Position numbers and translations under genes: made by a program
Notes under the pieces: model-generated
Told to the model about the DNA's origin: nothing
What the model saw: the letters and a program-made list of their open reading frames with translations, nothing else
Database searches by the model: none
DNA from: Leisingera sp. ANG-Vp
GTDB taxonomy: Bacteria; Pseudomonadota; Alphaproteobacteria; Rhodobacterales; Rhodobacteraceae
Reading direction: 5' to 3'
Assembly: GCF_000813725.1 (NCBI RefSeq)
Contig: NZ_JWLD01000022.1
Coordinates: 1-64,000, forward strand
Length of the DNA stretch: 64,000 nt
Shown here: piece by piece, positions 25,284 to 33,774 of the stretch
Position numbering within the stretch: position 1 is the first letter of the stretch
How the letters are laid out: each line of letters opens with the position of its first letter

Positions 25284-26270
25284 ATGAAATCTGTTTTGAA
25301 GGCCGCCGTGGCCGGACTGGCGCTTGCTGCTGCGGGCAGCCTGGCAAACGCAACCGAGCTGCGCCTGTCGCATCAATGGTCCAATAAGGACATCCGCCAT
25401 CAGGTCGCTCAGATTGTCGCCGACGAGGTGGCTGCTGCGGATGTGGATCTGAACATCAAGATCTTCGGCTCGAAATCGCTGTTCAAGCCGCGCGAGCAGT
25501 ATAAGCCGCTGAGCCGCGGCCAGCTGGACATGACGGTGCTGCCGCTTTCATACGCCGGCGGCCAGCAGCCTGCCTATAACCTTACCCTGATGCCGGGACT
25601 GGTGAAAAACCACGATCACGCGGCGCGCCTGAGCGACTCGCCCTTCATGGAGGCGCTGGAGGCCAAGATGGCCGAGGATGGTGTGATGGTGCTGGTGCAT
25701 GGCTACCTGGCAGGCGGTTTTGCCGGCAAGGACAAGTGCATCACCAAGCCCGAGGACGTGAAAGGGTTGCAAACCCGGGCAGCCGGCAAGTCGTTTGAGC
25801 AGATGCTGGCCGGTGCAAGTGCATCGATTGCTTCAATGGCGTCTTCCGAGATCTACAACGCTATGCAGACCGGAGTCTTGCAGGCGGCCAATACCTCTTC
25901 TTCGTCCTTCGTCTCCTACCGGATCTACGAGCAGGTCAGCTGCTACACCCCCGCAGGCGATGTGGCTCTGTGGTTCATGTATCAGCCGCTCTTGATGAAC
26001 AAGCGCACCTTCGACGGCCTCAGCGAAGACCAGCAAAACGCCTTGCTGGCGGCCTCGGAAAAGGCGCAGGCCTTCTATCTGGAAGAGGCCAAGAAGCAGG
26101 ACGCCGCCTCGGCCAAGATTTTTGCCGATGCCGGTGTCGAGATTGCCGAGATGTCGGCGGAGGACTTTGAAGCCTGGCGCAAGCTGGCGATGGAGACCTC
26201 CTACCAGAAGTTCGTCGATGAGGTTCCGGACGGGCAGACACTGCTCGACCTGGCGCTGGCAGTTGAGTGA
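25284..26270 (+). CDS. TRAP transporter solute-binding protein for malonate (DctP family)
   Basis: ATG at 25284 follows GGGAGGA. The 328-residue precursor has a signal peptide (MKSVLKAAVAGLALAAAGSL, then ANATELRLSH). DctP signatures include LQTRAAGKSFEQMLAGASAS (the conserved Arg is the carboxylate anchor) and SSEIYNAMQTGVLQAANTSS. Two Cys (KDKCITK and QVSCYTP) may form a disulphide. It probably binds malonate in the periplasm, since the operon continues into malonyl-CoA synthetase and decarboxylase genes. A hairpin follows it. Confidence 0.88.
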   Translation: MKSVLKAAVAGLALAAAGSLANATELRLSHQWSNKDIRHQVAQIVADEVAAADVDLNIKIFGSKSLFKPREQYKPLSRGQLDMTVLPLSYAGGQQPAYNLTLMPGLVKNHDHAARLSDSPFMEALEAKMAEDGVMVLVHGYLAGGFAGKDKCITKPEDVKGLQTRAAGKSFEQMLAGASASIASMASSEIYNAMQTGVLQAANTSSSSFVSYRIYEQVSCYTPAGDVALWFMYQPLLMNKRTFDGLSEDQQNALLAASEKAQAFYLEEAKKQDAASAKIFADAGVEIAEMSAEDFEAWRKLAMETSYQKFVDEVPDGQTLLDLALAVE

Positions 26271-26291
26271 CCCCCTCGCCTGACTGCCGCC

Positions 26292-26313
26292 GGAGCGGCC
26301 CCTGCGCCGCTCC
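26292..26313 (+). promoter_or_regulatory. Intercistronic hairpin after dctP-type gene
   Basis: GGAGCGGC pairs with GCCGCTCC over a 6-nt loop in the 76-bp gap before the small permease gene, with no T tract. It likely raises binding-protein mRNA over permease mRNA. Confidence 0.6.
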
Positions 26314-26346
26314 GCTCCCCCTCAACTTCTTCAACAACGGGAGGCG

Positions 26347-26892
26347 ATGATGGCCAGCCAAAGCAATGCAGCCATTGCCCATGCCGGCAACAATCCCTTT
26401 CTTCGCCTGGTCGCGGCGCTTTCGACCCTTGCGGGCTGGTGCTCGGCCGGCATGATCGTCGCCGCGGTCGCCATCACCTGCCAGATGATCGTGGTGCGTT
26501 TTGTGCTGAACGGCTCCACCATCTGGCAGACCGAGGCCGTAATCTATTTGATCATCGCAGCCACTCTGGTGGGGCTGCCTTATGTGCAGCGCCTGCGCGG
26601 CCATGTGAATGTTGACCTGATCCCGCTGTCGCTGGCGCCGCGCGGGCGCTTTGCCTTGGCGGTGCTCACCTCAGGGCTCTCAATCGTCATCGTCGCGATC
26701 ATGCTCTGGTACGGCTTTGAGTACTGGCATTTCGCCTGGGAGCGCGGCTGGCGGTCGGACACCGTCTGGGGCGTGCGCCTGTGGATCCCCTACCTCGCGA
26801 TCCCTGTCGGGTTCGGCCTGCTGCTGCTGCAACTGATTGCAGATCTGGTGGCCGTGCTGACCGGCATCGATAAACCCTTTGGACTGGAGTAA
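26347..26892 (+). CDS. TRAP transporter small permease for malonate (DctQ family)
   Basis: The 181-residue product has four membrane helices (CSAGMIVAAVAITCQMIVVRF; EAVIYLIIAATLVGLPYVQ; LAVLTSGLSIVIVAIMLWYG; LAIPVGFGLLLLQLIADLV) with DctQ marks NGSTIWQTEAVIYL and RGHVNVDLIP. ATG at 26347 or 26350, after GGGAGGCG. It ends 5 bp before the large permease gene. Confidence 0.87.
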   Translation: MMASQSNAAIAHAGNNPFLRLVAALSTLAGWCSAGMIVAAVAITCQMIVVRFVLNGSTIWQTEAVIYLIIAATLVGLPYVQRLRGHVNVDLIPLSLAPRGRFALAVLTSGLSIVIVAIMLWYGFEYWHFAWERGWRSDTVWGVRLWIPYLAIPVGFGLLLLQLIADLVAVLTGIDKPFGLE

Positions 26893-26897
26893 AGCCG

Positions 26898-28214
26898 ATG
26901 GACCCGCTTCTGCTTGGCGGCATTGTGGCGCTGGCCACCATTCTCGTACTGTTCTCCGGCGTCTCCGTGGCCATTGGCCTGCTGATTGTCTCCGCCGGTT
27001 TCCTGATCACCTTTGACGGTCCCCGCTCGCTGGAGCTGATGCCGGAAATCCTGTTCGGCAAGCTCGACAACTTCGCGCTGCTGTCGATCCCGATGTTCAT
27101 CATCATGGGCGCCTCGATCGCCTCCACCCGGGCTGGCGCCGACCTTTATGAGGCGCTGGAGCGCTGGCTCACCCGCATTCCCGGCGGGCTGGTGGTTTCG
27201 AACCTTGGCGCCTGCGCCCTGTTTGCCGCCATGTCCGGCTCCTCGCCTGCAACCTGTGCCGCCATCGGCAAGATGGGCATCCCGGAAATGCGCAAGCGCG
27301 GCTATCCGGATGGCGTGGCAGCCGGCTCCATCGCTGCGGGCGGTACTCTGGGCATCCTGATCCCGCCCTCGGTTACCATGATCGTTTACGGCATCGCCAC
27401 TGAGACCTCGATCGGCCGCCTGTTCCTGGCCGGGGTGATCCCGGGGCTGATGCTGGTCGGCCTGTTCATGGCCTGGTCGCTCTATTCGACTTGGCGTTCA
27501 GGCGATGCCACCCGCCTTGGCTCGGGCAGCTACACCTGGAGCCAGCGGTTTGAGATCCTGCCCCGCGTTCTGCCTTTCCTGGCGATCATCCTCGGCGTGC
27601 TCTACGCCATGTACGGTGGCATCGCCACGCCGTCGGAAACCGCTGCGGTTGGCGCGCTCCTCTGCCTGATGATCGCGATGATTATCTACAAGCTGTGGAA
27701 TCCGCGCGATCTGTGGGTGGTACTGCGCGACAGCACCAAGGAAAGCGTGATGATACTCTTCATCATCGCTGCCGCCGGTGTGTTCTCCTACATGCTGTCC
27801 TCGCTGTTCATCACCCAGGCGATTGCCGAATGGATCGGCACGCTGGATGTGAACCGCTGGGTGCTGATGGGAGCGGTCAACGTCTTCCTGCTGATCGCCG
27901 GCTTCTTCCTGCCGCCGGTTGCGGTGATCCTGATGGCGGCGCCGATCCTGCTGCCGATCATCACCACTGCTGGCTTCGACCCGATCTGGTTTGCTGTGGT
28001 GCTGACCATCAACATGGAAATCGGCCTGATCTCGCCGCCCGTCGGCCTCAACCTCTATGTGATCAATGGCATTGCTCCGGACATTTCGCTGAAGACCATC
28101 CTCACCGGCTCGCTGCCCTTCGTGGCCTGCATGGCGGTGGCAATTGTCCTCCTCTGCCTGTTCCCGGGCCTGGCCACCTGGCTGCCCGACCTGGTGATGG
28201 GAGCGGCGCTATGA
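26898..28214 (+). CDS. TRAP transporter large permease for malonate (DctM family)
   Basis: The 438-residue product shows about 12 membrane helices and DctM signatures: FAAMSGSSPATCAAIGKMGI, PEMRKRGYPDGVAAGSIAAG, GILIPPSVTMIVYGIATET and EIGLISPPVGLNLYVING. It forms the substrate channel with the small permease. Its stop overlaps the ATG of matA (ATGA), so transport and malonyl-CoA decarboxylase synthesis are coupled. Confidence 0.9.
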   Translation: MDPLLLGGIVALATILVLFSGVSVAIGLLIVSAGFLITFDGPRSLELMPEILFGKLDNFALLSIPMFIIMGASIASTRAGADLYEALERWLTRIPGGLVVSNLGACALFAAMSGSSPATCAAIGKMGIPEMRKRGYPDGVAAGSIAAGGTLGILIPPSVTMIVYGIATETSIGRLFLAGVIPGLMLVGLFMAWSLYSTWRSGDATRLGSGSYTWSQRFEILPRVLPFLAIILGVLYAMYGGIATPSETAAVGALLCLMIAMIIYKLWNPRDLWVVLRDSTKESVMILFIIAAAGVFSYMLSSLFITQAIAEWIGTLDVNRWVLMGAVNVFLLIAGFFLPPVAVILMAAPILLPIITTAGFDPIWFAVVLTINMEIGLISPPVGLNLYVINGIAPDISLKTILTGSLPFVACMAVAIVLLCLFPGLATWLPDLVMGAAL

Positions 28215-29455
28215 CCCTCTTTGCTGATCTCCTGTCCACGGTGTTCGAGCGGCGCCAGCGTCGCGAGACCGCCGCGGAGCCGGACGGCCGCCCGCTGGAG
28301 GAGCTGGCCAGCGCGCTGGTCGGCTCCACCGGGGAAACCTCGGGGCTGGCTTTGGCAGAGCAAATCCTGACCCGCTTTGCCGCGCTGGAGGACGAGGGCA
28401 AATCCGCCTTCTTCCGCCAGCTGGCCAGCGGCATGAACATCGCGCCCGAAACTGTCCGTAAAACGCTGGAGGCCTACGAGAAGAACACCTCCAAGGACAC
28501 CTACCGCGCTTTCATGGAGGCCTCTGAGCCGCGCCGGCAGGAGCTGATACGCCGCCTGAACCGGGTGCCCAATGCCACCGGCGCGCTGGTGCGGATGCGG
28601 GCGGACCTGCTGCGGCTGGGCCGGGGAGAGCCAGAGCTGGAGGCGCTGGATCTCGATTTCCGCCATCTCTTTGCAAGCTGGTTCAACCGCGGTTTCCTGG
28701 TGCTGCGCCCGATCAGCTGGGAAAGCCCGGCGCATATCCTGGAAAAAATCATCGCCTACGAGGCGGTGCATGCCATCGGCAGCTGGGACGACCTGCGCCG
28801 CCGGTTGGAGCCCTCGGACCGGCGCTGCTTTGCCTTCTTCCACCCGTCAATGCCGGACGAGCCGCTGATCTTTGTCGAAGTGGCCCTGACCAAGGGCATT
28901 CCTGTCTCGGTGCAGGCGCTGCTGACCGAGGACCGCGAGGCGATGCCCGCCGAAGACGCCACCACCGCGGTGTTCTACTCGATCTCCAACTGCCAGGCCG
29001 GGCTGGCCAGCATCTCCTTCGGCAACTCGCTGATCAAGCAAGTGGCGAGCGATCTGGCGGCCGAGCTGTCGGGGCTTGATACTTTCGTCACCCTCTCGCC
29101 CATCCCCGGCCTGACCAAATGGGTGAAACAGGAAGGGCTGCGTTGGAATGAGGAAGACCCGGAAGAAATGCGCGCCACCGCCGCCCGATACCTGCTGACG
29201 GCCAAGGGCAAGGGCGGGCTGCCCTATGACCCGGTCGCCCGCTTCCACCTGGGCAACGGCGCCATCGTGCATGCGGTCCACGCCGATGCAGACACCTCGG
29301 ACAAGGGCCGCGCCCAGTCCGGCAGCACCATGGTCAACTACCTCTACGACCTCAAGAAAACCGCCCAGAACCACGAGCACTTCGCCGCCACCCAACAGGT
29401 CGCGGCCTCCGCCGAGGTGCAATCCCTTGCGGCATCCGCCAGTGCACAGGCTTAA
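28211..29455 (+). CDS. matA: Malonyl-CoA decarboxylase
   Basis: The 414-residue product matches the MCD family in layout: a helical N-terminal domain (to about residue 150) and a GNAT-like catalytic domain. Family motifs include CFAFFHPSMPDEPLIFVEVA, VFYSISNCQAGLASISFGN with the catalytic Ser region, LSPIPGLTKWV, and FHLGNGAIVHAVHADADTSD with the conserved HLGNGA His. It converts malonyl-CoA to acetyl-CoA and CO2 in the cytoplasm. ATG at 28211 overlaps the permease stop, and the malonyl-CoA synthetase gene follows by 15 bp, completing malonate use. Confidence 0.92.
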   Translation: MTLFADLLSTVFERRQRRETAAEPDGRPLEELASALVGSTGETSGLALAEQILTRFAALEDEGKSAFFRQLASGMNIAPETVRKTLEAYEKNTSKDTYRAFMEASEPRRQELIRRLNRVPNATGALVRMRADLLRLGRGEPELEALDLDFRHLFASWFNRGFLVLRPISWESPAHILEKIIAYEAVHAIGSWDDLRRRLEPSDRRCFAFFHPSMPDEPLIFVEVALTKGIPVSVQALLTEDREAMPAEDATTAVFYSISNCQAGLASISFGNSLIKQVASDLAAELSGLDTFVTLSPIPGLTKWVKQEGLRWNEEDPEEMRATAARYLLTAKGKGGLPYDPVARFHLGNGAIVHAVHADADTSDKGRAQSGSTMVNYLYDLKKTAQNHEHFAATQQVAASAEVQSLAASASAQA

Positions 29456-29470
29456 GAAAGGCAAAACCCC

Positions 29471-30985
29471 ATGGTAAATCCATTGTTTGACCGGCTTTTC
29501 GGCATCCACGCTGGCAAGGCCACGCCCTTCCTGCATCTGCTGAACGGCGAAGTGATCACCCATCAGGACTTCCTCGGCATGGCTGCCCAGATCGCCAATG
29601 TCCTGGCCCAGACCGGGCTGAAGCCGGGCGACCGGGTGGCGGCGCAGGTGGAGAAATCTCCCGAGGCGCTGGCGCTTTATGCCGCCTGCGCACAGGCCGG
29701 GCTGATCTTTCTGCCGCTGAACACCGCCTACACCGCCGATGAACTCACCTATTTCATCGAAAACAGTGGTGCATCAGTGGTGATTTGCGATGCTCGCAGC
29801 GAGGTCACTCTAGCCCCCATCGCCAGCGGTCTCGGCGCCGGGATCGAGACGCTGAACGCCAACGGTTCCGGAACTTTGATGGACCAGGCCGCTGCTATGC
29901 CCCTCTCCTATGCCACGGTTGACCGGGATGGCGATGATCTTGCCGCCTTCCTCTACACCTCCGGCACCACCGGCCGCTCCAAGGGGGCGATGTTGACCCA
30001 GAACAATCTCTTGTCTAATGCCGAGACCCTGGCACAGGAGTGGCGGTTCACTAGCGATGACGTGCTGCTGCACGCGCTGCCGATCTTCCACACCCACGGG
30101 CTGTTCGTGGCCACCAACGTGACCCTGGCGGCGGGCGGCAGCCTGATCTTCATGCCGAAATTCGACCTCGACGCGGTGTTGCAGCACATGCCGCAGGCGA
30201 CCAGCCTGATGGGGGTGCCGACTTTCTACACACGGCTTTTGAGCGATGATCGCTTCACCCGTGAGCTCACGCAGCATATGCGCCTCTTCGTTTCCGGCTC
30301 AGCGCCTCTGCTGGCGGAGACCCATGTCCAGTTCGAAGAGCGAACCGGCCACCGGATCCTCGAACGCTACGGCATGACCGAGACCAATATGAACACTTCC
30401 AACCCGTTTGAAGGCGACCGCCGTGCAGGCACCGTTGGCTTCCCGCTGCCCAGCGTCGAGCTGAAAATCACCGACCCGGCCAGCGGCGAGACCCTGTCGC
30501 AAGGGGATGTCGGCCAAATCGAAGTGCGCGGCCCCAATGTTTTCAAGGGCTACTGGCAGATGCCGGAGAAGACCGCCGCGGAACTGCGCGAAGACGGGTT
30601 CTTCATCACAGGAGACCTCGGCAAGATCGACGGAGACGGCTATGTCCATATCGTCGGCCGCAACAAGGATCTGATCATCTCGGGTGGCTACAACATCTAT
30701 CCCAAGGAGATTGAGCTGATGCTGGACGACCAGCCCGGCGTGCTGGAAAGCGCTGTCATCGGTGTGCCGCACCCGGATTTTGGCGAGACCGTGCTGGGTG
30801 TTGTCATCGCTGAGCCCGGCCAGTCTCCCGATCTGGACGCCATGATGGAGGCTGTGCGCCAGGCGCTGGCCCGCTTCAAGCATCCGCGCCAGCTGATCCT
30901 GCTGGATGAACTGCCCCGCAATACCATGGGCAAGGTCCAGAAGAACATTCTGCGCGACCAGTACAAAGACATGTTTGCGTCCTGA
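29471..30985 (+). CDS. matB: Malonyl-CoA synthetase
   Basis: The 504-residue product is an acyl-CoA synthetase with the AMP-binding P-loop YTSGTTGRSKGAML, the motif RYGMTETNMNTSNPFEGDRR, the hinge TGDLGKIDGDGYVHIVGRNK and a C-terminal catalytic Lys in NTMGKVQKNILRD. GDRRAGTVGFPLP with MTETNM are typical of MatB rather than acetyl- or fatty-acyl-CoA synthetases. It makes malonyl-CoA from malonate, CoA and ATP for the adjacent decarboxylase. The gene is in the TRAP-matAB operon. Confidence 0.9.
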   Translation: MVNPLFDRLFGIHAGKATPFLHLLNGEVITHQDFLGMAAQIANVLAQTGLKPGDRVAAQVEKSPEALALYAACAQAGLIFLPLNTAYTADELTYFIENSGASVVICDARSEVTLAPIASGLGAGIETLNANGSGTLMDQAAAMPLSYATVDRDGDDLAAFLYTSGTTGRSKGAMLTQNNLLSNAETLAQEWRFTSDDVLLHALPIFHTHGLFVATNVTLAAGGSLIFMPKFDLDAVLQHMPQATSLMGVPTFYTRLLSDDRFTRELTQHMRLFVSGSAPLLAETHVQFEERTGHRILERYGMTETNMNTSNPFEGDRRAGTVGFPLPSVELKITDPASGETLSQGDVGQIEVRGPNVFKGYWQMPEKTAAELREDGFFITGDLGKIDGDGYVHIVGRNKDLIISGGYNIYPKEIELMLDDQPGVLESAVIGVPHPDFGETVLGVVIAEPGQSPDLDAMMEAVRQALARFKHPRQLILLDELPRNTMGKVQKNILRDQYKDMFAS

Positions 30986-31056
30986 CACTCCTCTCCCTGG
31001 GCAGGCGCCTCGGCTTTGCGGAGCGTCCGCCGCCTTTTTCACCGGAGAAACTCACT

Positions 31057-31470
31057 ATGCCGAAATACAACAACATTCTGGTCCCGGTCTCTTTTGAAGC
31101 CGGCCGCAATGCCGCCCAAGCGCTGGAAATCGCTGACGCCATCCGCGCCAGCGGCGGCCGGATCACCGTGCTGCACGTGCTGGAGCAGCTGCCGCAATAT
31201 GCCAGCGACCAGCTGCCGGAGGACCACATGGAAACCGCGCGCTCAACCGTCACTGGAAAACTTGCCCCCCTGGCAAGAGACTTGCGGGATGCGGAGATCG
31301 TGGTGGTGGAAGGCCACAGCGCCCGCAGCATCCTCGATTACGCCGAAGAGAACGCGAAGGATTGCATCGTCCTGGCCAGCCATCGACCAGGAATGCAGGA
31401 TCTTTTCCTTGGTTCCACAGCTGCACGCGTCGTGCGCCAGGCACGGTGCTCAGTTCACGTAGTCCGGTGA
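31057..31470 (+). CDS. Universal stress protein (UspA family)
   Basis: The 137-residue single-domain protein begins KYNNILVPVSFEAGRNAAQAL and has the nucleotide-loop pattern near the end (ASHRPGMQDLFLGSTAARVV and ARCSVHVVR), so it may bind ATP. Usp genes commonly accompany TRAP operons in marine alphaproteobacteria and may modulate the transporter. It lies 71 bp after matB and probably ends the transcript. Confidence 0.85.
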   Translation: MPKYNNILVPVSFEAGRNAAQALEIADAIRASGGRITVLHVLEQLPQYASDQLPEDHMETARSTVTGKLAPLARDLRDAEIVVVEGHSARSILDYAEENAKDCIVLASHRPGMQDLFLGSTAARVVRQARCSVHVVR

Positions 31471-32168
31471 AGGCTTGCCTTTCGGGGAAGCCGCATCGTG
31501 ACGCGTCATTTCGGCCACCGGCCGGTGTCGGACAGGTCGAGTCAATTAACCCGGAACGGTGAACGCGAGTTTGCAATGGTTGCCTTCGTGCTCAAAGCTG
31601 ACGCATAATCACAACAACCAGATGAGCCAGATCCTCTCTTAGCTCAGACAGCCATCTGTCCCAATATCCCTGACGACGGACACGTTTCTTCGGCCTTCCG
31701 AAATGCTGCGCAATGCACGAACTGTTGAATCGTAAAAGCTGCGCTGCGGCGTTCGGCCAGCCTCAAGGCGTCAACCAGGTGTGTTTGCAGGCTTCCGCAA
31801 ACTCCAGTTCCAGCGTTAAGCTGCCGTTATCTGTGCGCTACCACGCGTTTAAATGACTGCGGAGAGGGCAGGTGGGATACTGCGGTTGCCTGCTCCTGCA
31901 ACCAACATCTCCCGCGAGATGCAGGCAGACACACATCCCCTTCGTCAGGCTGTATGCGTTTGGCGCTAAGTTGCTAATGGTTTTTGTTATAGTTTAGAGT
32001 GCTCTGCCGCAACGCGGCTGCTTTCCTGCGAAGTGCCGAGCGACAGGATACCCGAAATTCGGGTGAGAGCTCAATCAATGATGCATTTCATGGAAACCTA
32101 GCTTGAAGCAGACTTTATCTTGTTGCCTTTGGGAACGGGTCGTCTTGGAACGGGTGCACGGGGCGGCC
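31471..32168. other. Long intergenic stretch with repeat copy B
   Basis: No gene is supported. It holds the 46-bp repeat at 31859-31904. Base composition varies, with an AT-rich patch near 31975-32000. Open frames here lack any family pattern. Confidence 0.45.
31859..31904 (+). repeat. 46-bp repeat containing a tRNA-like 16-mer (copy B)
   Basis: It matches 6499-6544 at about 39 of 46 positions. Its last 16 bases differ by one from the tRNA end at 5-20. GGTTGC (31884-31889) and GCAACC (31898-31903) can form a hairpin. Confidence 0.5.
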
Positions 32169-32789
32169 TTATCTTGACCAGTGCGGCTGGCAGTCACCGT
32201 CCAGCCGACGTGCCATACGGAAGGTGGTAATGCCGTGATATCCCGGATGGGCGCGTCCGCCAGTGATTTCAAACCCCAGGGCGCGGAATTTGGCCTGGTT
32301 CTCCACCAATGCGGTGCGGGTTTCCAGCACCAGATGGCTTTTGCCGCGCTGACGGGCGAGGGTGGCGGCGCAGCTGATCATCCGGCGGGCCAGCCCGCCG
32401 CCCATGTAATCTGATTGAATGGCAAACCGGCCCAGGAACAGTGCGTTCTCCTGTTCCTTCAGGAACAGGCAGCCGGCCAGCCGGTTGCCTTCTATGGCAA
32501 TCATCAAGTGCTCGCTTGCGGCCCGCTGCGCTAAGTCTGCTGCGGTGCAGCAGTAGACGGTGCTGGGCGGGTCGACCCTGCCAACAGTGCGGGCAAACGC
32601 GTGGCGCAACAGCCCCAGCAAGCCAGGCCAATCGTCGAAATTTTCGGGATTGAGCGTGATCTTTACTCCTTTGTCATCCGCCAGAGCTTCAGCTGCGGCG
32701 GGTGCCGGGGTGTCTGCGGGACTGGTATTCAACGGGAGCAATGCCAAATTTCCTTTTAAAGTTGCGGGCAAAGGCGGAAGTGCTGGCAA
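32169..32789 (-). CDS. GNAT-family N-acetyltransferase
   Basis: The C-terminal 160 residues carry the GNAT fold: LMIAIEGNRLAGCLFLKEQE, FLGRFAIQSDYMGGGLARRM (acetyl-CoA loop in the Q/R-x-x-G-x-G/A style) and SHLVLETRTALVENQAKFRA followed by LGFEITGG. The end GYHGITTFRMARRL is typical of small-molecule acetyltransferases. The frame opens at 32789 inside the AraC-type gene; TTG codons near 32752 or 32746, after AAAAGGA, are possible true starts. It ends the minus-strand operon led by the cyclodeaminase-like gene. It may acetylate an amine intermediate or protect against one. Confidence 0.7.
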   Translation of the reverse strand: MPALPPLPATLKGNLALLPLNTSPADTPAPAAAEALADDKGVKITLNPENFDDWPGLLGLLRHAFARTVGRVDPPSTVYCCTAADLAQRAASEHLMIAIEGNRLAGCLFLKEQENALFLGRFAIQSDYMGGGLARRMISCAATLARQRGKSHLVLETRTALVENQAKFRALGFEITGGRAHPGYHGITTFRMARRLDGDCQPHWSR

Positions 32790-33774
32790 AGCCGCAGGCG
32801 GCGGAAATCGCCGGCAGCCGGTAGTCGGTTTCGCTCAGCAGTTTACGGCCGCGTTCCAGGCGCAGATCGCGGTAGTAATGCGCGGGAGTGCGGCCGGTGT
32901 GGTTGCTGAACAGCCGCTCCATATGGCGGCGCGAGATGGCTGCACGCCGGGCGACTTCCTGCAAAGGCAAGGGGTCTTCCAGATTTTCGGCCATAATGCC
33001 CGCGGCCTTCACCAGATGCGGGCTGCGGCTGCCGAGCACATAGGAAAGCGAGCTTTGCGGCCGCTCCTGCCCGCTGCGCAGGCCTGCATGGACGCACATG
33101 TCTGATACGGTCCGGGCAAAGCGCTGGCCGTGGTGGGTGGCAATCAGGTGCAGCGACAGGTCCAGCGCTGCTGTGCCGCCGCTGCAGGTAAGAATCTGGC
33201 CATCAGCACAGAACAGCTGGTCCTGCGGCTCCAGTTCTGGGAAGCGTTCGCAAAAGCCCAGACGGTCCTCCCAATGTAGGGTGAAGCCGCCGGATTTCAG
33301 CAGGCCTGCCTCGGCCAGCATCCTGGTGCCGCCAGAGACGGCGCCAACTGTGCCGCCAAACCGCGCTTTGCGCCGCAGCCAACTGATTACAGGGTCTTGC
33401 GCGGTCTGCTGCGTTGCGGAGCCTGCAACGATGAGGGAGTAATCGGCCTGCGGAGCATTGGAGAGCGGCCCGTCAACGGCCAGTTCAGTGCCGTTGGAGC
33501 AAGTTACGCTGCCGCCGTCTTCGGACACTGTGTGCCAGGTGTAAAGCGTCTGTGCCACCAGCTGATTGGCAATCCGGAGGGGTTCGATTGCCGAGCTGAA
33601 ACTAAGCATGGAAGCGCCGGGCAGAAGGAAGAACGCAAAAGACTTTTGCGCCAGGTCCCGGGGGAGAGAGGGGGCGGGCGCCAGCACATTGCCATTGCCA
33701 GATCCGGCGCTTCCAGCTGAGCACGGCCCCAAGGAGCCAGGGGGCCGTGCAGAGAGATTCCGGTCAGCCTTCAT
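32689..33774 (-). CDS. GlxA-type AraC-family regulator (DJ-1/PfpI domain plus HTH)
   Basis: The 361-residue product starts with about 40 low-complexity residues, then an amidotransferase-like DJ-1/PfpI domain (KSFAFFLLPGASMLSFSSAI to LHLIATHHGQ) in which the usual Cys nucleophile region reads VGAVSGGTRMLA, so it is a sensor rather than an enzyme. A C-terminal AraC HTH pair follows (LPLQEVARRAAISRRHMERL, YRLPAISAACGFASTSAFAR). This is the group of GbdR, CdhR and ArgR-type regulators that sense betaine, carnitine or arginine. The gene overlaps the deacylase gene by 11 bp, so the regulator is made with the pathway it probably controls. Confidence 0.85.
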   Translation of the reverse strand: MKADRNLSARPPGSLGPCSAGSAGSGNGNVLAPAPSLPRDLAQKSFAFFLLPGASMLSFSSAIEPLRIANQLVAQTLYTWHTVSEDGGSVTCSNGTELAVDGPLSNAPQADYSLIVAGSATQQTAQDPVISWLRRKARFGGTVGAVSGGTRMLAEAGLLKSGGFTLHWEDRLGFCERFPELEPQDQLFCADGQILTCSGGTAALDLSLHLIATHHGQRFARTVSDMCVHAGLRSGQERPQSSLSYVLGSRSPHLVKAAGIMAENLEDPLPLQEVARRAAISRRHMERLFSNHTGRTPAHYYRDLRLERGRKLLSETDYRLPAISAACGFASTSAFARNFKRKFGIAPVEYQSRRHPGTRRS

